Source: Piscinibacter sp. (GTDB lineage Bacteria; Pseudomonadota; Gammaproteobacteria; Burkholderiales; Burkholderiaceae_C). From it: a DNA stretch of 64,000 bases. The notes below the pieces were generated by a model that saw nothing but the letters and a program-made list of their open reading frames with translations, did no database searches and was not told the DNA's origin. Each line of letters starts with the position of its first letter. The first letter of the stretch is position 1. The stretch spans positions 1 through 64,000 of the forward strand of contig JADJJI010000011.1 in the NCBI GenBank assembly GCA_016706565.1. The letters are read 5' to 3'. A program made the translations under genes and the position numbers. Below, piece after piece: positions 1-8,691 of this stretch.

Positions 1-617
1 GCGCGCTTCCACGGCGGCGTTCGCGTGCCCTCGTCGACCACCGAGAACATCGCCTATCGCCAGCGCCAGCAGCTCAATGAGCAGGCCAAGCAGCGCATCG
101 CGCGCGCGGTGGCCAAGGCCGTTCCGGAGAACTGCTCGCTGATCATCAACATCGGCACCACCACCGAGGCGATCGCGCGCGAGCTGCTGCGCCACAAGGG
201 CCTGCGCGTCATCACCAACAACCTGAACGTCGCGGCGATCCTGTCCGACAACCCCGACTGCGAGGTCATCGTCGCCGGCGGCGTGGTGCGCTCGCGCGAC
301 CGCGGCATCGTCGGCGAGGCCACGGTGGACTTCATCGCGCAGTTCAAGGTCGACATCGCGCTGATCGGCATCTCGGCGATCGAGGCCGACGGCACGCTGC
401 GCGATTTCGACTACCGCGAGGTGACGGTGGCGCGCGCGATCATCGAGCACTCGCGCGAGGTGTGGCTGGCCGCCGACCACAGCAAGTTCAACCGTCCGGC
501 GATGGTCGAGCTCGCGCGGCTCGACCAGATCGACGTGCTCTACACCGACGCCGAGCCGCCCGAGCCCTTCCCGGCCCTGCTGGCCGAGGCCGGCGTCACC
601 TGCCACGTGGCCGTGCC

Positions 618-621
<4 letters not shown>
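1..621 (+). CDS. glpR: DeoR/GlpR-family transcriptional repressor, C-terminal part (5' end outside window)
   Basis: The reading frame is open from the left edge, so the N-terminal helix-turn-helix is missing and only the effector-binding DeoRC domain is visible. The domain shows the sugar-phosphate-isomerase-like signature [11 protein letters not shown] (about residues 46-56 of this fragment) and the later motif [14 protein letters not shown], both standard in DeoR-family regulators. The stop overlaps the ATG of glpK by 4 bases (ATGA), which together with the family makes a glycerol-3-phosphate-responsive repressor of glycerol use the most likely role. The assignment to GlpR rather than another DeoR member rests on this coupling to glpK. 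Confidence 0.85.
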
Positions 622-2111
<1,490 letters not shown>

Positions 2112-2123
2112 CCCTTCCAACTC

Positions 2124-2149
2124 GCTGCTGACACCACGTTGTCAGCAGC
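2124..2149. terminator. Perfect 10-bp stem-loop after glpK
   Basis: GCTGCTGACA and TGTCAGCAGC form a perfect 10-bp stem around a 6-base loop, 12 bases after the glpK stop. There is no T-run on either side, so it is either a weak or factor-assisted terminator or an mRNA 3'-end stabiliser. Confidence 0.55.
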
Positions 2150-2193
2150 CCCGACGCACCATGGCCGCTCCTGTCACAACCACGGAGCATCCC

Positions 2194-2565
2194 ATGACCC
2201 ACGCCCTCGACTGGTTCGAAATCCCGGTGAGCGACCTGCCGCGCGCCCAGTCCTTCTACGAATCGCTGCTTGCCGTCGAATTGCGCCGTGAAGCGATGGG
2301 CGACAGCGCGCTGGCCGTGTTCCCCAGTGCCGAGACCGGCGTCGGCGGCTGCCTGATGGCCGGGCCGGGCACGCCGACGCCCTCGGTCAACGGCACGCTC
2401 GTCTACCTGAACGCCGCGCCCTCGCTCGATGCGGTGCTGGCCCGCGTCGAAGCGGCTGGCGGGCACATCACCACGCCGAAGGTGCAATTGCCCGGCGACA
2501 TGGGCGTGTTCGCGCACGTGACCGACACCGAGGGCAATCGCATCGGCCTGCACGCCGCGGCGTAG
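2194..2565 (+). CDS. VOC-superfamily (glyoxalase/dioxygenase-fold) protein
   Basis: A 123-residue single-domain member of the vicinal-oxygen-chelate family. It begins with the typical first strand (LDWFEIPVSDLPRAQSFYESLL) and ends with the canonical DTEGNRIGLH segment, in which the Glu/His region normally binds metal in active members. The ATG at 2194 is preferred over an in-frame ATG 33 bases upstream because GGAG lies at ribosome-binding distance. The substrate cannot be read from sequence; many short relatives are annotated only as glyoxalase/bleomycin-resistance-like. It sits 40 bases upstream of, and may be co-transcribed with, the regulator gene that follows. Confidence 0.85.
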   Translation: MTHALDWFEIPVSDLPRAQSFYESLLAVELRREAMGDSALAVFPSAETGVGGCLMAGPGTPTPSVNGTLVYLNAAPSLDAVLARVEAAGGHITTPKVQLPGDMGVFAHVTDTEGNRIGLHAAA

Positions 2566-2605
2566 CATCTGCGCATGCACCGCGAGCCCACCGAGTGCAC
2601 GCCGC

Positions 2606-3316
2606 ATGCGTCGTGCTGAGCGCCTGTTCCAGATCGTCCAGCTGATCCGCGGGCGGCGGCTTTCCACTGCGCGCTTCCTGGCCGAGCGGCTGGAGGTCTC
2701 GGAGCGCACCGTCTACCGCGACGTGGCCGACCTGCTCGCGCAGGGCGTGCCCATCGAGGGCGAGGCGGGCGTGGGTTACCGCATGCGCGCCGGCTTCGAC
2801 CTGCCTCCTCTGATGTTCACCACCGATGAAGCTCGCGCCCTGGTGGCTGCGGTGCGCCTGGCCCAGCCGCGGCTGGACACCGCTCTGGCCGCACAGGCCG
2901 AGGGTGCGCTGTCGAAGATCCTCGCCGTGCTGCCGGCGCCCGCGCGCGCCGCGGCCGAGAGCCTGGCGATCTACGCGCCGCCGGTCGGCCCCGACACGGC
3001 CACGCGCGAACGGCTGCAAGGCCTGCGCGAAGCCGCCGAGGCGCGGCGCGTGGTGCGGCTGCGCTACCTCGACCTGAAGGGCCGCGTCAGCGAGCGCCGC
3101 GTGCGGCCGCTGGGCTGCTTCTACTGGAGCGAGGTGTGGACACTGGCCGCCTGGTGCGAGGTGCGCGAGGATTTTCGCAACTTCCGCGTCGACCGCATCG
3201 AGCGGCTCGATCGGCTGGAGGACAGCTTCCGCGACGAGCCCGGCAAGACGCTCGCGGACATGTTCCGCCAGGTCGAGGGCGAGATGACGGAGCGCGACCG
3301 CAGCACCGACGCCTGA
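2606..3316 (+). CDS. YafY-type HTH/WYL transcriptional regulator
   Basis: 236 residues. The N-terminal helix-turn-helix of the DeoR/HTH_11 type is at about residues 4-55 (ERLFQIVQLIRG, then LEVSERTVYRDVADLL as the recognition region). It is followed by the linker GVGYRMRAGFDLPPLMFT that is characteristic of YafY proteins, and a C-terminal WYL-like domain (VVRLRYLDLKGRVSERRVRPLG, then FRVDRIERLDRL). WYL domains usually sense a small ligand or nucleic acid. Proteins of this type are often encoded next to VOC or other small stress enzymes, as here, so local regulation of the upstream VOC gene is a reasonable inference. Confidence 0.88.
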   Translation: MRRAERLFQIVQLIRGRRLSTARFLAERLEVSERTVYRDVADLLAQGVPIEGEAGVGYRMRAGFDLPPLMFTTDEARALVAAVRLAQPRLDTALAAQAEGALSKILAVLPAPARAAAESLAIYAPPVGPDTATRERLQGLREAAEARRVVRLRYLDLKGRVSERRVRPLGCFYWSEVWTLAAWCEVREDFRNFRVDRIERLDRLEDSFRDEPGKTLADMFRQVEGEMTERDRSTDA

Positions 3317-3353
3317 GGCTGCAGTGCTGCGGCGCGCCTTGCGTGCGAGGGGC

Positions 3354-3740
3354 TCAGTTCGCGGCTTGCGCCATGCTGCGGTCCAGCGCGCGAATGCCGG
3401 CAGCGCGGATCAACTGCTGCTGCGCCGGCGTGGCCACGCGCACCTCGGCTTCGTTGGCATCGGTGGCACCCAGGCGAGCGGCCTCGCGGGCTTCGGCGAC
3501 CACCTGCTCACGCGTCAGCGACGAGGCGGCCACCGGCACGGCGGAGGCCTCGGCGTAGTTGCGCGTTTCCAGCGTGCCGGCGCGCTGCGCCTGCTGCAGT
3601 TCGGCGCGCACTTCGGCGCGGCTCTTGCTCGACAGCATCGACGCGGGCTGGAAGTCCTGCGTGGCTTCCTGGGCGAAGGCGCTGCCGGCGCCGGCGAAGG
3701 AAACGAACAGGGCGGTGGCGATCAGGGTCTTGGCGTTCAT
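3354..3740 (-). CDS. DUF4148-type small exported protein
   Basis: 128 residues. It has a clear Sec signal peptide (MNAKTLIATALFVSFAGAGSAFA) and then a short hydrophilic mature part containing SRAEVRAELQQAQRAG and SREQ/TREQVVAEAREAARLG-like repeats, the pattern of the DUF4148 family that is abundant in Burkholderiales. An in-frame ATG 63 bases upstream would hide the signal peptide, so the start at 3740 is preferred. Function of the family is unknown. It diverges from the two-component genes that follow; in such arrangements the exported protein is often a target of the response regulator, which is inferred only. Confidence 0.85.
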   Translation of the reverse strand: MNAKTLIATALFVSFAGAGSAFAQEATQDFQPASMLSSKSRAEVRAELQQAQRAGTLETRNYAEASAVPVAASSLTREQVVAEAREAARLGATDANEAEVRVATPAQQQLIRAAGIRALDRSMAQAAN

Positions 3741-3849
3741 GGTGATGTCCTCGGAGTGGTTGGAGTGGATCGGTTCGGAAGTGCCGGCGTCGTCCGTCGG
3801 CATGGAGTGAACTCTAGGAATCCAGACTCGCGCTTTCCGGACAGCGAGA

Positions 3850-3864
3850 TGACAAATTCGTAAT
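3850..3864. promoter_or_regulatory. Possible response-regulator box in the divergent promoter region
   Basis: TGACAAATTCGTAAT lies in the space between the DUF4148 gene and the response-regulator gene. It resembles the imperfect palindromes (TGACAnnTTGTCAT type) recognised by CopR/CusR-like heavy-metal response regulators. The resemblance is partial and by eye. Confidence 0.35.
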
Positions 3865-3919
3865 CCAGCCTGCTGCCTGGAAGTGAGAACATTCGTGCCA
3901 TTGCGACACCGGTTCCACC

Positions 3920-4597
3920 ATGCGCCTGCTCGTCATCGAAGATGAACCCAAGCTCGCCGACTACCTGCACAAGGGCCTGTCGGAGAACGGCTACGTCGTC
4001 GACGTGGCCGCCGACGGCATCCGCGGCCGGCTGCTGGCCTGCGAGGGCGAGTACGACCTGGTGCTGCTCGACCTGATGCTGCCCGGCATCGACGGCTTCG
4101 GCGTGCTCAAGGCGATGCGCGAGCGCGGCCAGACGCCGGTGCTGATGCTCACCGCGCGCGACAAGATCGAGGACCGCGTGCGCGGCCTGCAGGACGGCGC
4201 CGACGACTACCTCGTCAAGCCCTTCGCGTTCTCGGAGCTGCTGGCGCGTGTCGGCGCGCTGCTGCGCCGCGGTGCCGCGACGAGCGCCACGACGACGCAG
4301 ATGCGCCTGGCCGACCTCGAGCTCGACCTCGCCAGCCGCAAGGCGCATCGCGACGGCAGGCGCCTGGACCTCACGGCCAAGGAGTTCACGCTGCTCACCC
4401 TGCTGCTGCGCCGGCGCGGGCAGATCCTCTCGCGCACCACGCTGGCCGAGCAGGTGTGGGACATGAACTTCGACTCCGACACCAACGTCGTCGAGGTCGC
4501 CGTGCGCCGGCTGCGCGCCAAGCTCGACGACCCCTTCCCGAGCAAGCTGCTGCACACCGTGCGCGGCATGGGTTACGTGCTGGAGGACCGATCGTGA
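3920..4597 (+). CDS. OmpR-family response regulator (heavy-metal/CusR-like branch)
   Basis: 225 residues. The receiver domain begins [16 protein letters not shown] with acidic residues at 7-9, the phospho-acceptor Asp is at residue 51 ([10 protein letters not shown]), and the conserved Lys is in DDYLVKPF. The C-terminal winged helix (residues about 130-222) has [19 protein letters not shown] and ends in [12 protein letters not shown]. The [14 protein letters not shown] start is typical of CusR/CopR/IrlR regulators, so a metal or envelope stress signal is likely but not shown. The stop overlaps the GTG of the sensor kinase gene, so the pair is translated together. Confidence 0.93.
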   Translation: MRLLVIEDEPKLADYLHKGLSENGYVVDVAADGIRGRLLACEGEYDLVLLDLMLPGIDGFGVLKAMRERGQTPVLMLTARDKIEDRVRGLQDGADDYLVKPFAFSELLARVGALLRRGAATSATTTQMRLADLELDLASRKAHRDGRRLDLTAKEFTLLTLLLRRRGQILSRTTLAEQVWDMNFDSDTNVVEVAVRRLRAKLDDPFPSKLLHTVRGMGYVLEDRS

Positions 4598-5931
4598 TCG
4601 CCGCCTGCTCGCATTCGATCAGCGGCCGGCTGTCGCGCAAGCTGGCGATCGTCACCATGCTGATGCTCGCGCTGTTGTTCAGCGGCGCCTGGCTGTCGGT
4701 GAAGATGCTGATGAAGGAGAAGAACTACGAGGAGCTGCAGTTTCGCGGCAACGTCATCGCGCAGATCCTCGCCCTCGAGCTGAAGAACGGCGGCGAGCAG
4801 GCCTGCCTGTCGCGCGTGCGCGCTGACGCGCCGATGCGCGCCAACACCAGGCTGGAGCTGTGGCGCGCCGATGGCCAGCCGTTCTACGCCGACCCGAGCG
4901 TCGGCTCGCATGCGATGTCCGAGCACATCCGCAGCGTGGACTTCGACATCGAGGCGCCGCAACTGGCCGGTGGCCTGCTGAAGGCGCGCTACACGGTCGA
5001 CTTTTCCGCCGATGCCAAGTTCGGCCGCAACTGGATGGTGGTCTTCGTCGTGATCACCCTGCTGGCCGGTGCGATGGTGTGGGCGGGCAGCCGCTGGCAT
5101 GTTCGGCGTGCGCTGCGGCCCTTGAACGAGCTGGCCGCGCAGACGCGCGCCATCTCCGCCCGGCGGCTCGACCAGCGGCTCTCGCTGGCCGACCCCGCCG
5201 AGGAACTTCTGCCCTGGGTCGAGCAGTTCAATGCGCTGATGCAGCGGCTCGAAGGCGCCGTCGCGCAGCTCGAGGGCTTCAATGCCGACGTGGCGCACGA
5301 ACTGCGCACGCCGCTGGCCGCGCTGATCGGCCATACCGAGGTGGCGCTGTCGCGCGAACGCCCGGCCGAGGCGCTGCGCGACACGCTGCTGTCCAACCTC
5401 GAGGAGGCGCAGCGCCTGGCCGCCCTGGTCAACGACATGCTGTTCCTCTCGCAGGCCGATCGCGGCGCCACCGCGCGGCGCGGCCCCACGGCCAGCCTGG
5501 CAGCGCTGGCCGCGCAGGTGGTCGAGTTCCACGAGGCGCTGATCGAGGAGGCCGGCCTGACGGTGCGCATCGAGGGCGACGCGCAGGCGGCGGTCGACGA
5601 GCCGCTGGTCAAGCGCGCGCTGGCCAACCTGCTGGGCAACGCGATCCGCTTCGCGCAGCGCGGCTCCTGCGTGGCCGTGTGCATCGCGCCCGACGCCGCC
5701 GAGCAGGTGCGTGTCGAGGTGCGCAATGCCGGCGAGCCGATCGCGCCGCAGCACCTGGAGCGGCTGTTCGACCGCTTCTTCCGCGTCGACGCGGCGCGGC
5801 CCGACAGCCAGTCGCACCATGGCCTGGGGCTGGCGATCGTGGCGGCGATCGCGCGCATGCATGCCGGCCGGCCGCTGGCCGCCAGCGAAGGCGGCTCGAC
5901 GCGGGTCGGCTTCACGCTGGTTGCGCACTGA
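4594..5931 (+). CDS. Heavy-metal-type sensor histidine kinase
   Basis: 445 residues from a GTG that overlaps the regulator's stop (GTGA). TM1 is at about residues 17-38, a short periplasmic sensor loop at about 40-145, and TM2 at about 147-166. HAMP follows, and the HisKA box [14 protein letters not shown] has phospho-accepting His235. The catalytic domain has an N-box ([12 protein letters not shown]) and G-box ([18 protein letters not shown]). Length and layout match CusS/CopS-type kinases. The periplasmic loop has a single Cys and few His, so a copper signal is not obvious. The next gene downstream is not evidently related. Confidence 0.92.
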   Translation: MIAACSHSISGRLSRKLAIVTMLMLALLFSGAWLSVKMLMKEKNYEELQFRGNVIAQILALELKNGGEQACLSRVRADAPMRANTRLELWRADGQPFYADPSVGSHAMSEHIRSVDFDIEAPQLAGGLLKARYTVDFSADAKFGRNWMVVFVVITLLAGAMVWAGSRWHVRRALRPLNELAAQTRAISARRLDQRLSLADPAEELLPWVEQFNALMQRLEGAVAQLEGFNADVAHELRTPLAALIGHTEVALSRERPAEALRDTLLSNLEEAQRLAALVNDMLFLSQADRGATARRGPTASLAALAAQVVEFHEALIEEAGLTVRIEGDAQAAVDEPLVKRALANLLGNAIRFAQRGSCVAVCIAPDAAEQVRVEVRNAGEPIAPQHLERLFDRFFRVDAARPDSQSHHGLGLAIVAAIARMHAGRPLAASEGGSTRVGFTLVAH

Positions 5932-5973
5932 GCTCCGGGGTGGGCAGTGCGCGGCAGCGGCTAGCATTGCCGC

Positions 5974-6615
5974 ATGATTCAGCTGCACTACTTCCCCAGC
6001 AACGCCAGCATGACGCCGCACATGGTGCTGGAAGAACTCGGCGTGCCCTACGAGCTGGTGCTGGTCGACCGCACGAACAATGCGCACCACTCGCCTGAAT
6101 ACCTGAAGCTCAACCCGAACGGCAAGATCCCGGTGCTGGTCGACGGCGAGCTGGTGCTTTACGAGACCGCCGCGATCACGCTGCACCTGGCCGACACCCA
6201 TGCCGGCGCAGGCCTCGCACCGCCGCTGGGCACGCCCGAGCGCGCGCACTTCTACAAGTGGCTGATGTGGTTGTCGAACACGCTGCAGGCGGAGATGCCG
6301 CTGTACTTCTACAGCGACCGCTGGGCCGACACGCCCGAGGCCGCCGCCGCGCTGAAGCGGCACGCCGAGGTGCACATCACGGGCATGGTCGACCAGCTCG
6401 ATGCCGAGCTCGCAAGACATGGCGGGCCGTGGTTCCTCGGCGAACGCTACAGCGTGCTCGACCCCTACGTGCTGATGCTGTGCCGCTGGACGCGCGGCAT
6501 GGCGCGGCCGGCGCGCACGCTGCCGCACCTCGGGCCCTACCTGCAGCGAATGCTGGCGCGTCCGGCCGTGCAGCGCGCCTATGTGCAGGAAGGGCTGGGC
6601 GAGCCGCGCGTCTGA
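5974..6615 (+). CDS. Glutathione S-transferase
   Basis: 213 residues with the two-domain GST layout. The thioredoxin-like N-terminal domain holds LNPNGKIPVLVDGELVLYETAAI, in which the cis-Pro and the ET/S glutathione-binding pair are recognisable. An all-helical C-terminal domain carries the N-capping-box-like region LGERYSVLDPYVLMLCRW. The active-site residue near the N-terminus is likely Ser/Thr in SNASMTPHM. It would conjugate glutathione to electrophiles in the cytosol; the specific substrate is not predictable. It ends in a hairpin shared with the convergent methyltransferase gene. Confidence 0.93.
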   Translation: MIQLHYFPSNASMTPHMVLEELGVPYELVLVDRTNNAHHSPEYLKLNPNGKIPVLVDGELVLYETAAITLHLADTHAGAGLAPPLGTPERAHFYKWLMWLSNTLQAEMPLYFYSDRWADTPEAAAALKRHAEVHITGMVDQLDAELARHGGPWFLGERYSVLDPYVLMLCRWTRGMARPARTLPHLGPYLQRMLARPAVQRAYVQEGLGEPRV

Positions 6616-6633
6616 GGGCGCGCTGGCCCTCAG
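6612..6633. terminator. Hairpin shared by two convergent genes
   Basis: CTGAGGGC and GCCCTCAG form an 8-bp stem with a 6-base loop and contain the stop codons of both the GST gene and the convergent methyltransferase gene. No U-run follows; a bidirectional factor-assisted terminator is the simplest reading. Confidence 0.5.
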
Positions 6634-7400
6634 CCCTTGCCGACCAAGCCCTTGAGCGCCTGCTTGAGGCGCCGGCGCGTGGCCTTCAGGGCGCTCGGCG
6701 GCGGCGCCCAGTCGGCCACCGCCGGGCTGCCGACGGCGAGCACTTCCGACTTGCGCATCGGTGCCTTGTGCACCACCACCATGCTGTCGTAGTAGCTCAC
6801 CGAGCGCACCGTTCGCGTGAAGTCGTCGGGCGCGAAGCGGGCCGTGTCCTCGGAGTGCCAGGCGTTCAGTGCGTCGATCCAGCGCTTGCTGTATTCGATG
6901 AACGAGCCGCGCCGGTGCAGCCCGCCGCCGTACTTGCGCCAGTACGAGGTGTGCGTGTCCTCGCAGAGGTAGACGCCGCGCTCGGCGACGCAGGGGAACA
7001 GCTCCTCGAAGGTGGCGATCTGCTGCGCCATGGTGTGGCCGCCGTCATCGATCAGGATGTCGATGCGCGGCACGCGCTGCGCGATCGAGCGCAGGAAGCC
7101 GCGGTCGGCCTGGTCGCCGATGAAGATCTCGACGCCGTCTTCCTCCAGCGACTTGCAGTGCGGGTTGATGTCGACGCCGTAGATGCGCGCCTTCGGACCG
7201 AAGTACTTGCGCCACAGCTGCAGCGAGCCGCCGTGGTTGACGCCGAACTCGACGATGGTCACGTCGGTGCCGCGAAAGCGCGACACGTGCTCGTCGTAGA
7301 CGCCGAAGTAGTGGGCCCACTTCTGCATCAGCCGGCCCTGGTGCTCGTGGAACAGGCGCTCGAGGTCGTTCGTCGGGAGGGGTGCCGGGGCACTCGACAT
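6630..7400 (-). CDS. Class I SAM-dependent methyltransferase
   Basis: 256 residues. A Rossmann-type motif I is visible as TIVEFGVNHGGSLQLW, followed by the acidic end of strand 2 in IYGVDINPHCK and motif IV-like IDILIDDGGHTMAQQI. This set is seen in class I methyltransferases near macrolide/cephalosporin-type and FkbM-like enzymes. The C-terminus is Lys/Arg-rich. The start at 7400 is chosen because the frame upstream has no family similarity. The substrate is unknown; relatives are often found in surface polysaccharide or secondary-metabolite loci, but neither is present here. Confidence 0.75.
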   Translation of the reverse strand: MSSAPAPLPTNDLERLFHEHQGRLMQKWAHYFGVYDEHVSRFRGTDVTIVEFGVNHGGSLQLWRKYFGPKARIYGVDINPHCKSLEEDGVEIFIGDQADRGFLRSIAQRVPRIDILIDDGGHTMAQQIATFEELFPCVAERGVYLCEDTHTSYWRKYGGGLHRRGSFIEYSKRWIDALNAWHSEDTARFAPDDFTRTVRSVSYYDSMVVVHKAPMRKSEVLAVGSPAVADWAPPPSALKATRRRLKQALKGLVGKG

Positions 7401-7578
7401 GGCTGCGTCCGCAGTGGCGATGCGGCGATTGTGTCGCACGGCCACGGCCACCCGGTGCGCACGCAAATGTGATCTTCGGCGGACGTAATGCCTGCCGGCG
7501 CGTGCCGACTGAAACGGGCCGTCGAGCCCTGACCGGTCGGGACCGCGTGGCGACCCTCACATCCATCAGGAGATCCGC

Positions 7579-8688
7579 ATGAACTTCCAATCGCGACGCC
7601 GTGTCGCATTCCAGATCGCCGCGCTGGTCGCGGCGATCACCGCGCTGCCCGCCTGGGCCCACGACGAAGATGGGCTGCGCGCGGGCAAGGTCTTCACCAG
7701 CAGCAATTCACCCGGCGGCAACGAGCTGCTCGTCTTCGCACCGCAAGCCGGCGGTGCACTGAGCCTGGTCGCGCGCGCCGCCACCCAAGGGCAGGGCACC
7801 GGCGCGGGCCTGGGCTCGCAGGGCGCGGTCACGCTCAGCAGTGACGGCCGCCATGCCTTCGTCGTCAATGCGCTGAGCCACACGGTGTCGACCTTCGCGA
7901 TCCGCGACGGCGGCATCACGCTGAGCTCGGTGGTCGACTCCGGCGGCCTGCAGCCGATCAGCGTCACCGAGCACGAGGGCCTGGTCTACGTGCTCAATGC
8001 CGGCGGTGCCGGCAACGTGGCGGGCTTTCGCATGCAGCAGGGCCGGCTGACGCTGATCGCCGGCAGCTCGCGCGGCCTGTCGGCGGCGAGCGGCACGGCG
8101 CCGGCACAGGTCGGCTTCGGCGCCGACGGCGATGTGATCGTGGTGACCGAAAAGGCCACCAACCGAATCCTCAGCTACCCGGTGCGCCGCGACGGCACGC
8201 TGGGCGCGATGGTCGTCACCGCGTCGTCGGGCGCCACGCCCTTCGGCTTCGCGTTCGACCGCCGCGACCACCTGATCGTCTCGGAAGCCCCGGGCAGCGC
8301 CGCCTCGTCGTACCGCTTCGACGAACGTTCGGCCGTGCCGACGCTGATCAGCGCCTCGGTGCCGAACACGCAGGGTGCGGCCTGCTGGGTGGCGGTCACG
8401 CCGAACGGCCGCTACGCCTACACGGGCAACGCGGCGACGAGCAACGTCAGCAGCTACCGCATCAACCGCGCGGGCCGCATCGAGCTGGCCAGTGCGGTGG
8501 CCGGCGTGACCGGGCCCAACGCCGGCACCACCGACCTGGCGGTGTCGACCGACGGCCGGCGCCTCTTCGCCGTGGCGCCGCGCAGCCTGCAGATCGTCGC
8601 GTTCCGCATCGGTGCAGACGGCAGCCTGGCCTCGCTGGGCGCGGTCAGCGGCTTGCCGGCCGGCTTCGCGGGGCTGGCGGCCAACTGA
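7579..8688 (+). CDS. Secreted beta-propeller protein (lactonase-like repeat fold)
   Basis: 369 residues preceded by a good ribosome-binding site (CAGGAG). It carries a signal peptide ending in ALPAWA-HDE. The mature part is built of repeated blade-like units such as VTLSSDGRHAFVVNALSHTVSTF, VTPNGRYAYTGNAATSNVSSY and DLAVSTDGRRLFAVAPRSLQ, the pattern of seven-bladed propellers related to 6-phosphogluconolactonase and YVTN-repeat proteins. A periplasmic location argues against a true phosphogluconolactonase. Enzyme activity is not established for this group, so it is best called a periplasmic or secreted propeller protein. Confidence 0.8.
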   Translation: MNFQSRRRVAFQIAALVAAITALPAWAHDEDGLRAGKVFTSSNSPGGNELLVFAPQAGGALSLVARAATQGQGTGAGLGSQGAVTLSSDGRHAFVVNALSHTVSTFAIRDGGITLSSVVDSGGLQPISVTEHEGLVYVLNAGGAGNVAGFRMQQGRLTLIAGSSRGLSAASGTAPAQVGFGADGDVIVVTEKATNRILSYPVRRDGTLGAMVVTASSGATPFGFAFDRRDHLIVSEAPGSAASSYRFDERSAVPTLISASVPNTQGAACWVAVTPNGRYAYTGNAATSNVSSYRINRAGRIELASAVAGVTGPNAGTTDLAVSTDGRRLFAVAPRSLQIVAFRIGADGSLASLGAVSGLPAGFAGLAAN

Positions 8689-8691
8689 GGC

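Noticed and set aside
4573-6528. 650-codon minus-strand frame across the sensor kinase and GST genes
   Set aside because: Arg/His/Gln-rich translation typical of the shadow frame of a GC-rich gene; both plus-strand genes have clear domains.
7579-8688. 6-phosphogluconolactonase (pgl)
   Set aside because: A signal peptide places it outside the cytosol and no pentose-phosphate genes are nearby; only the propeller fold is supported.
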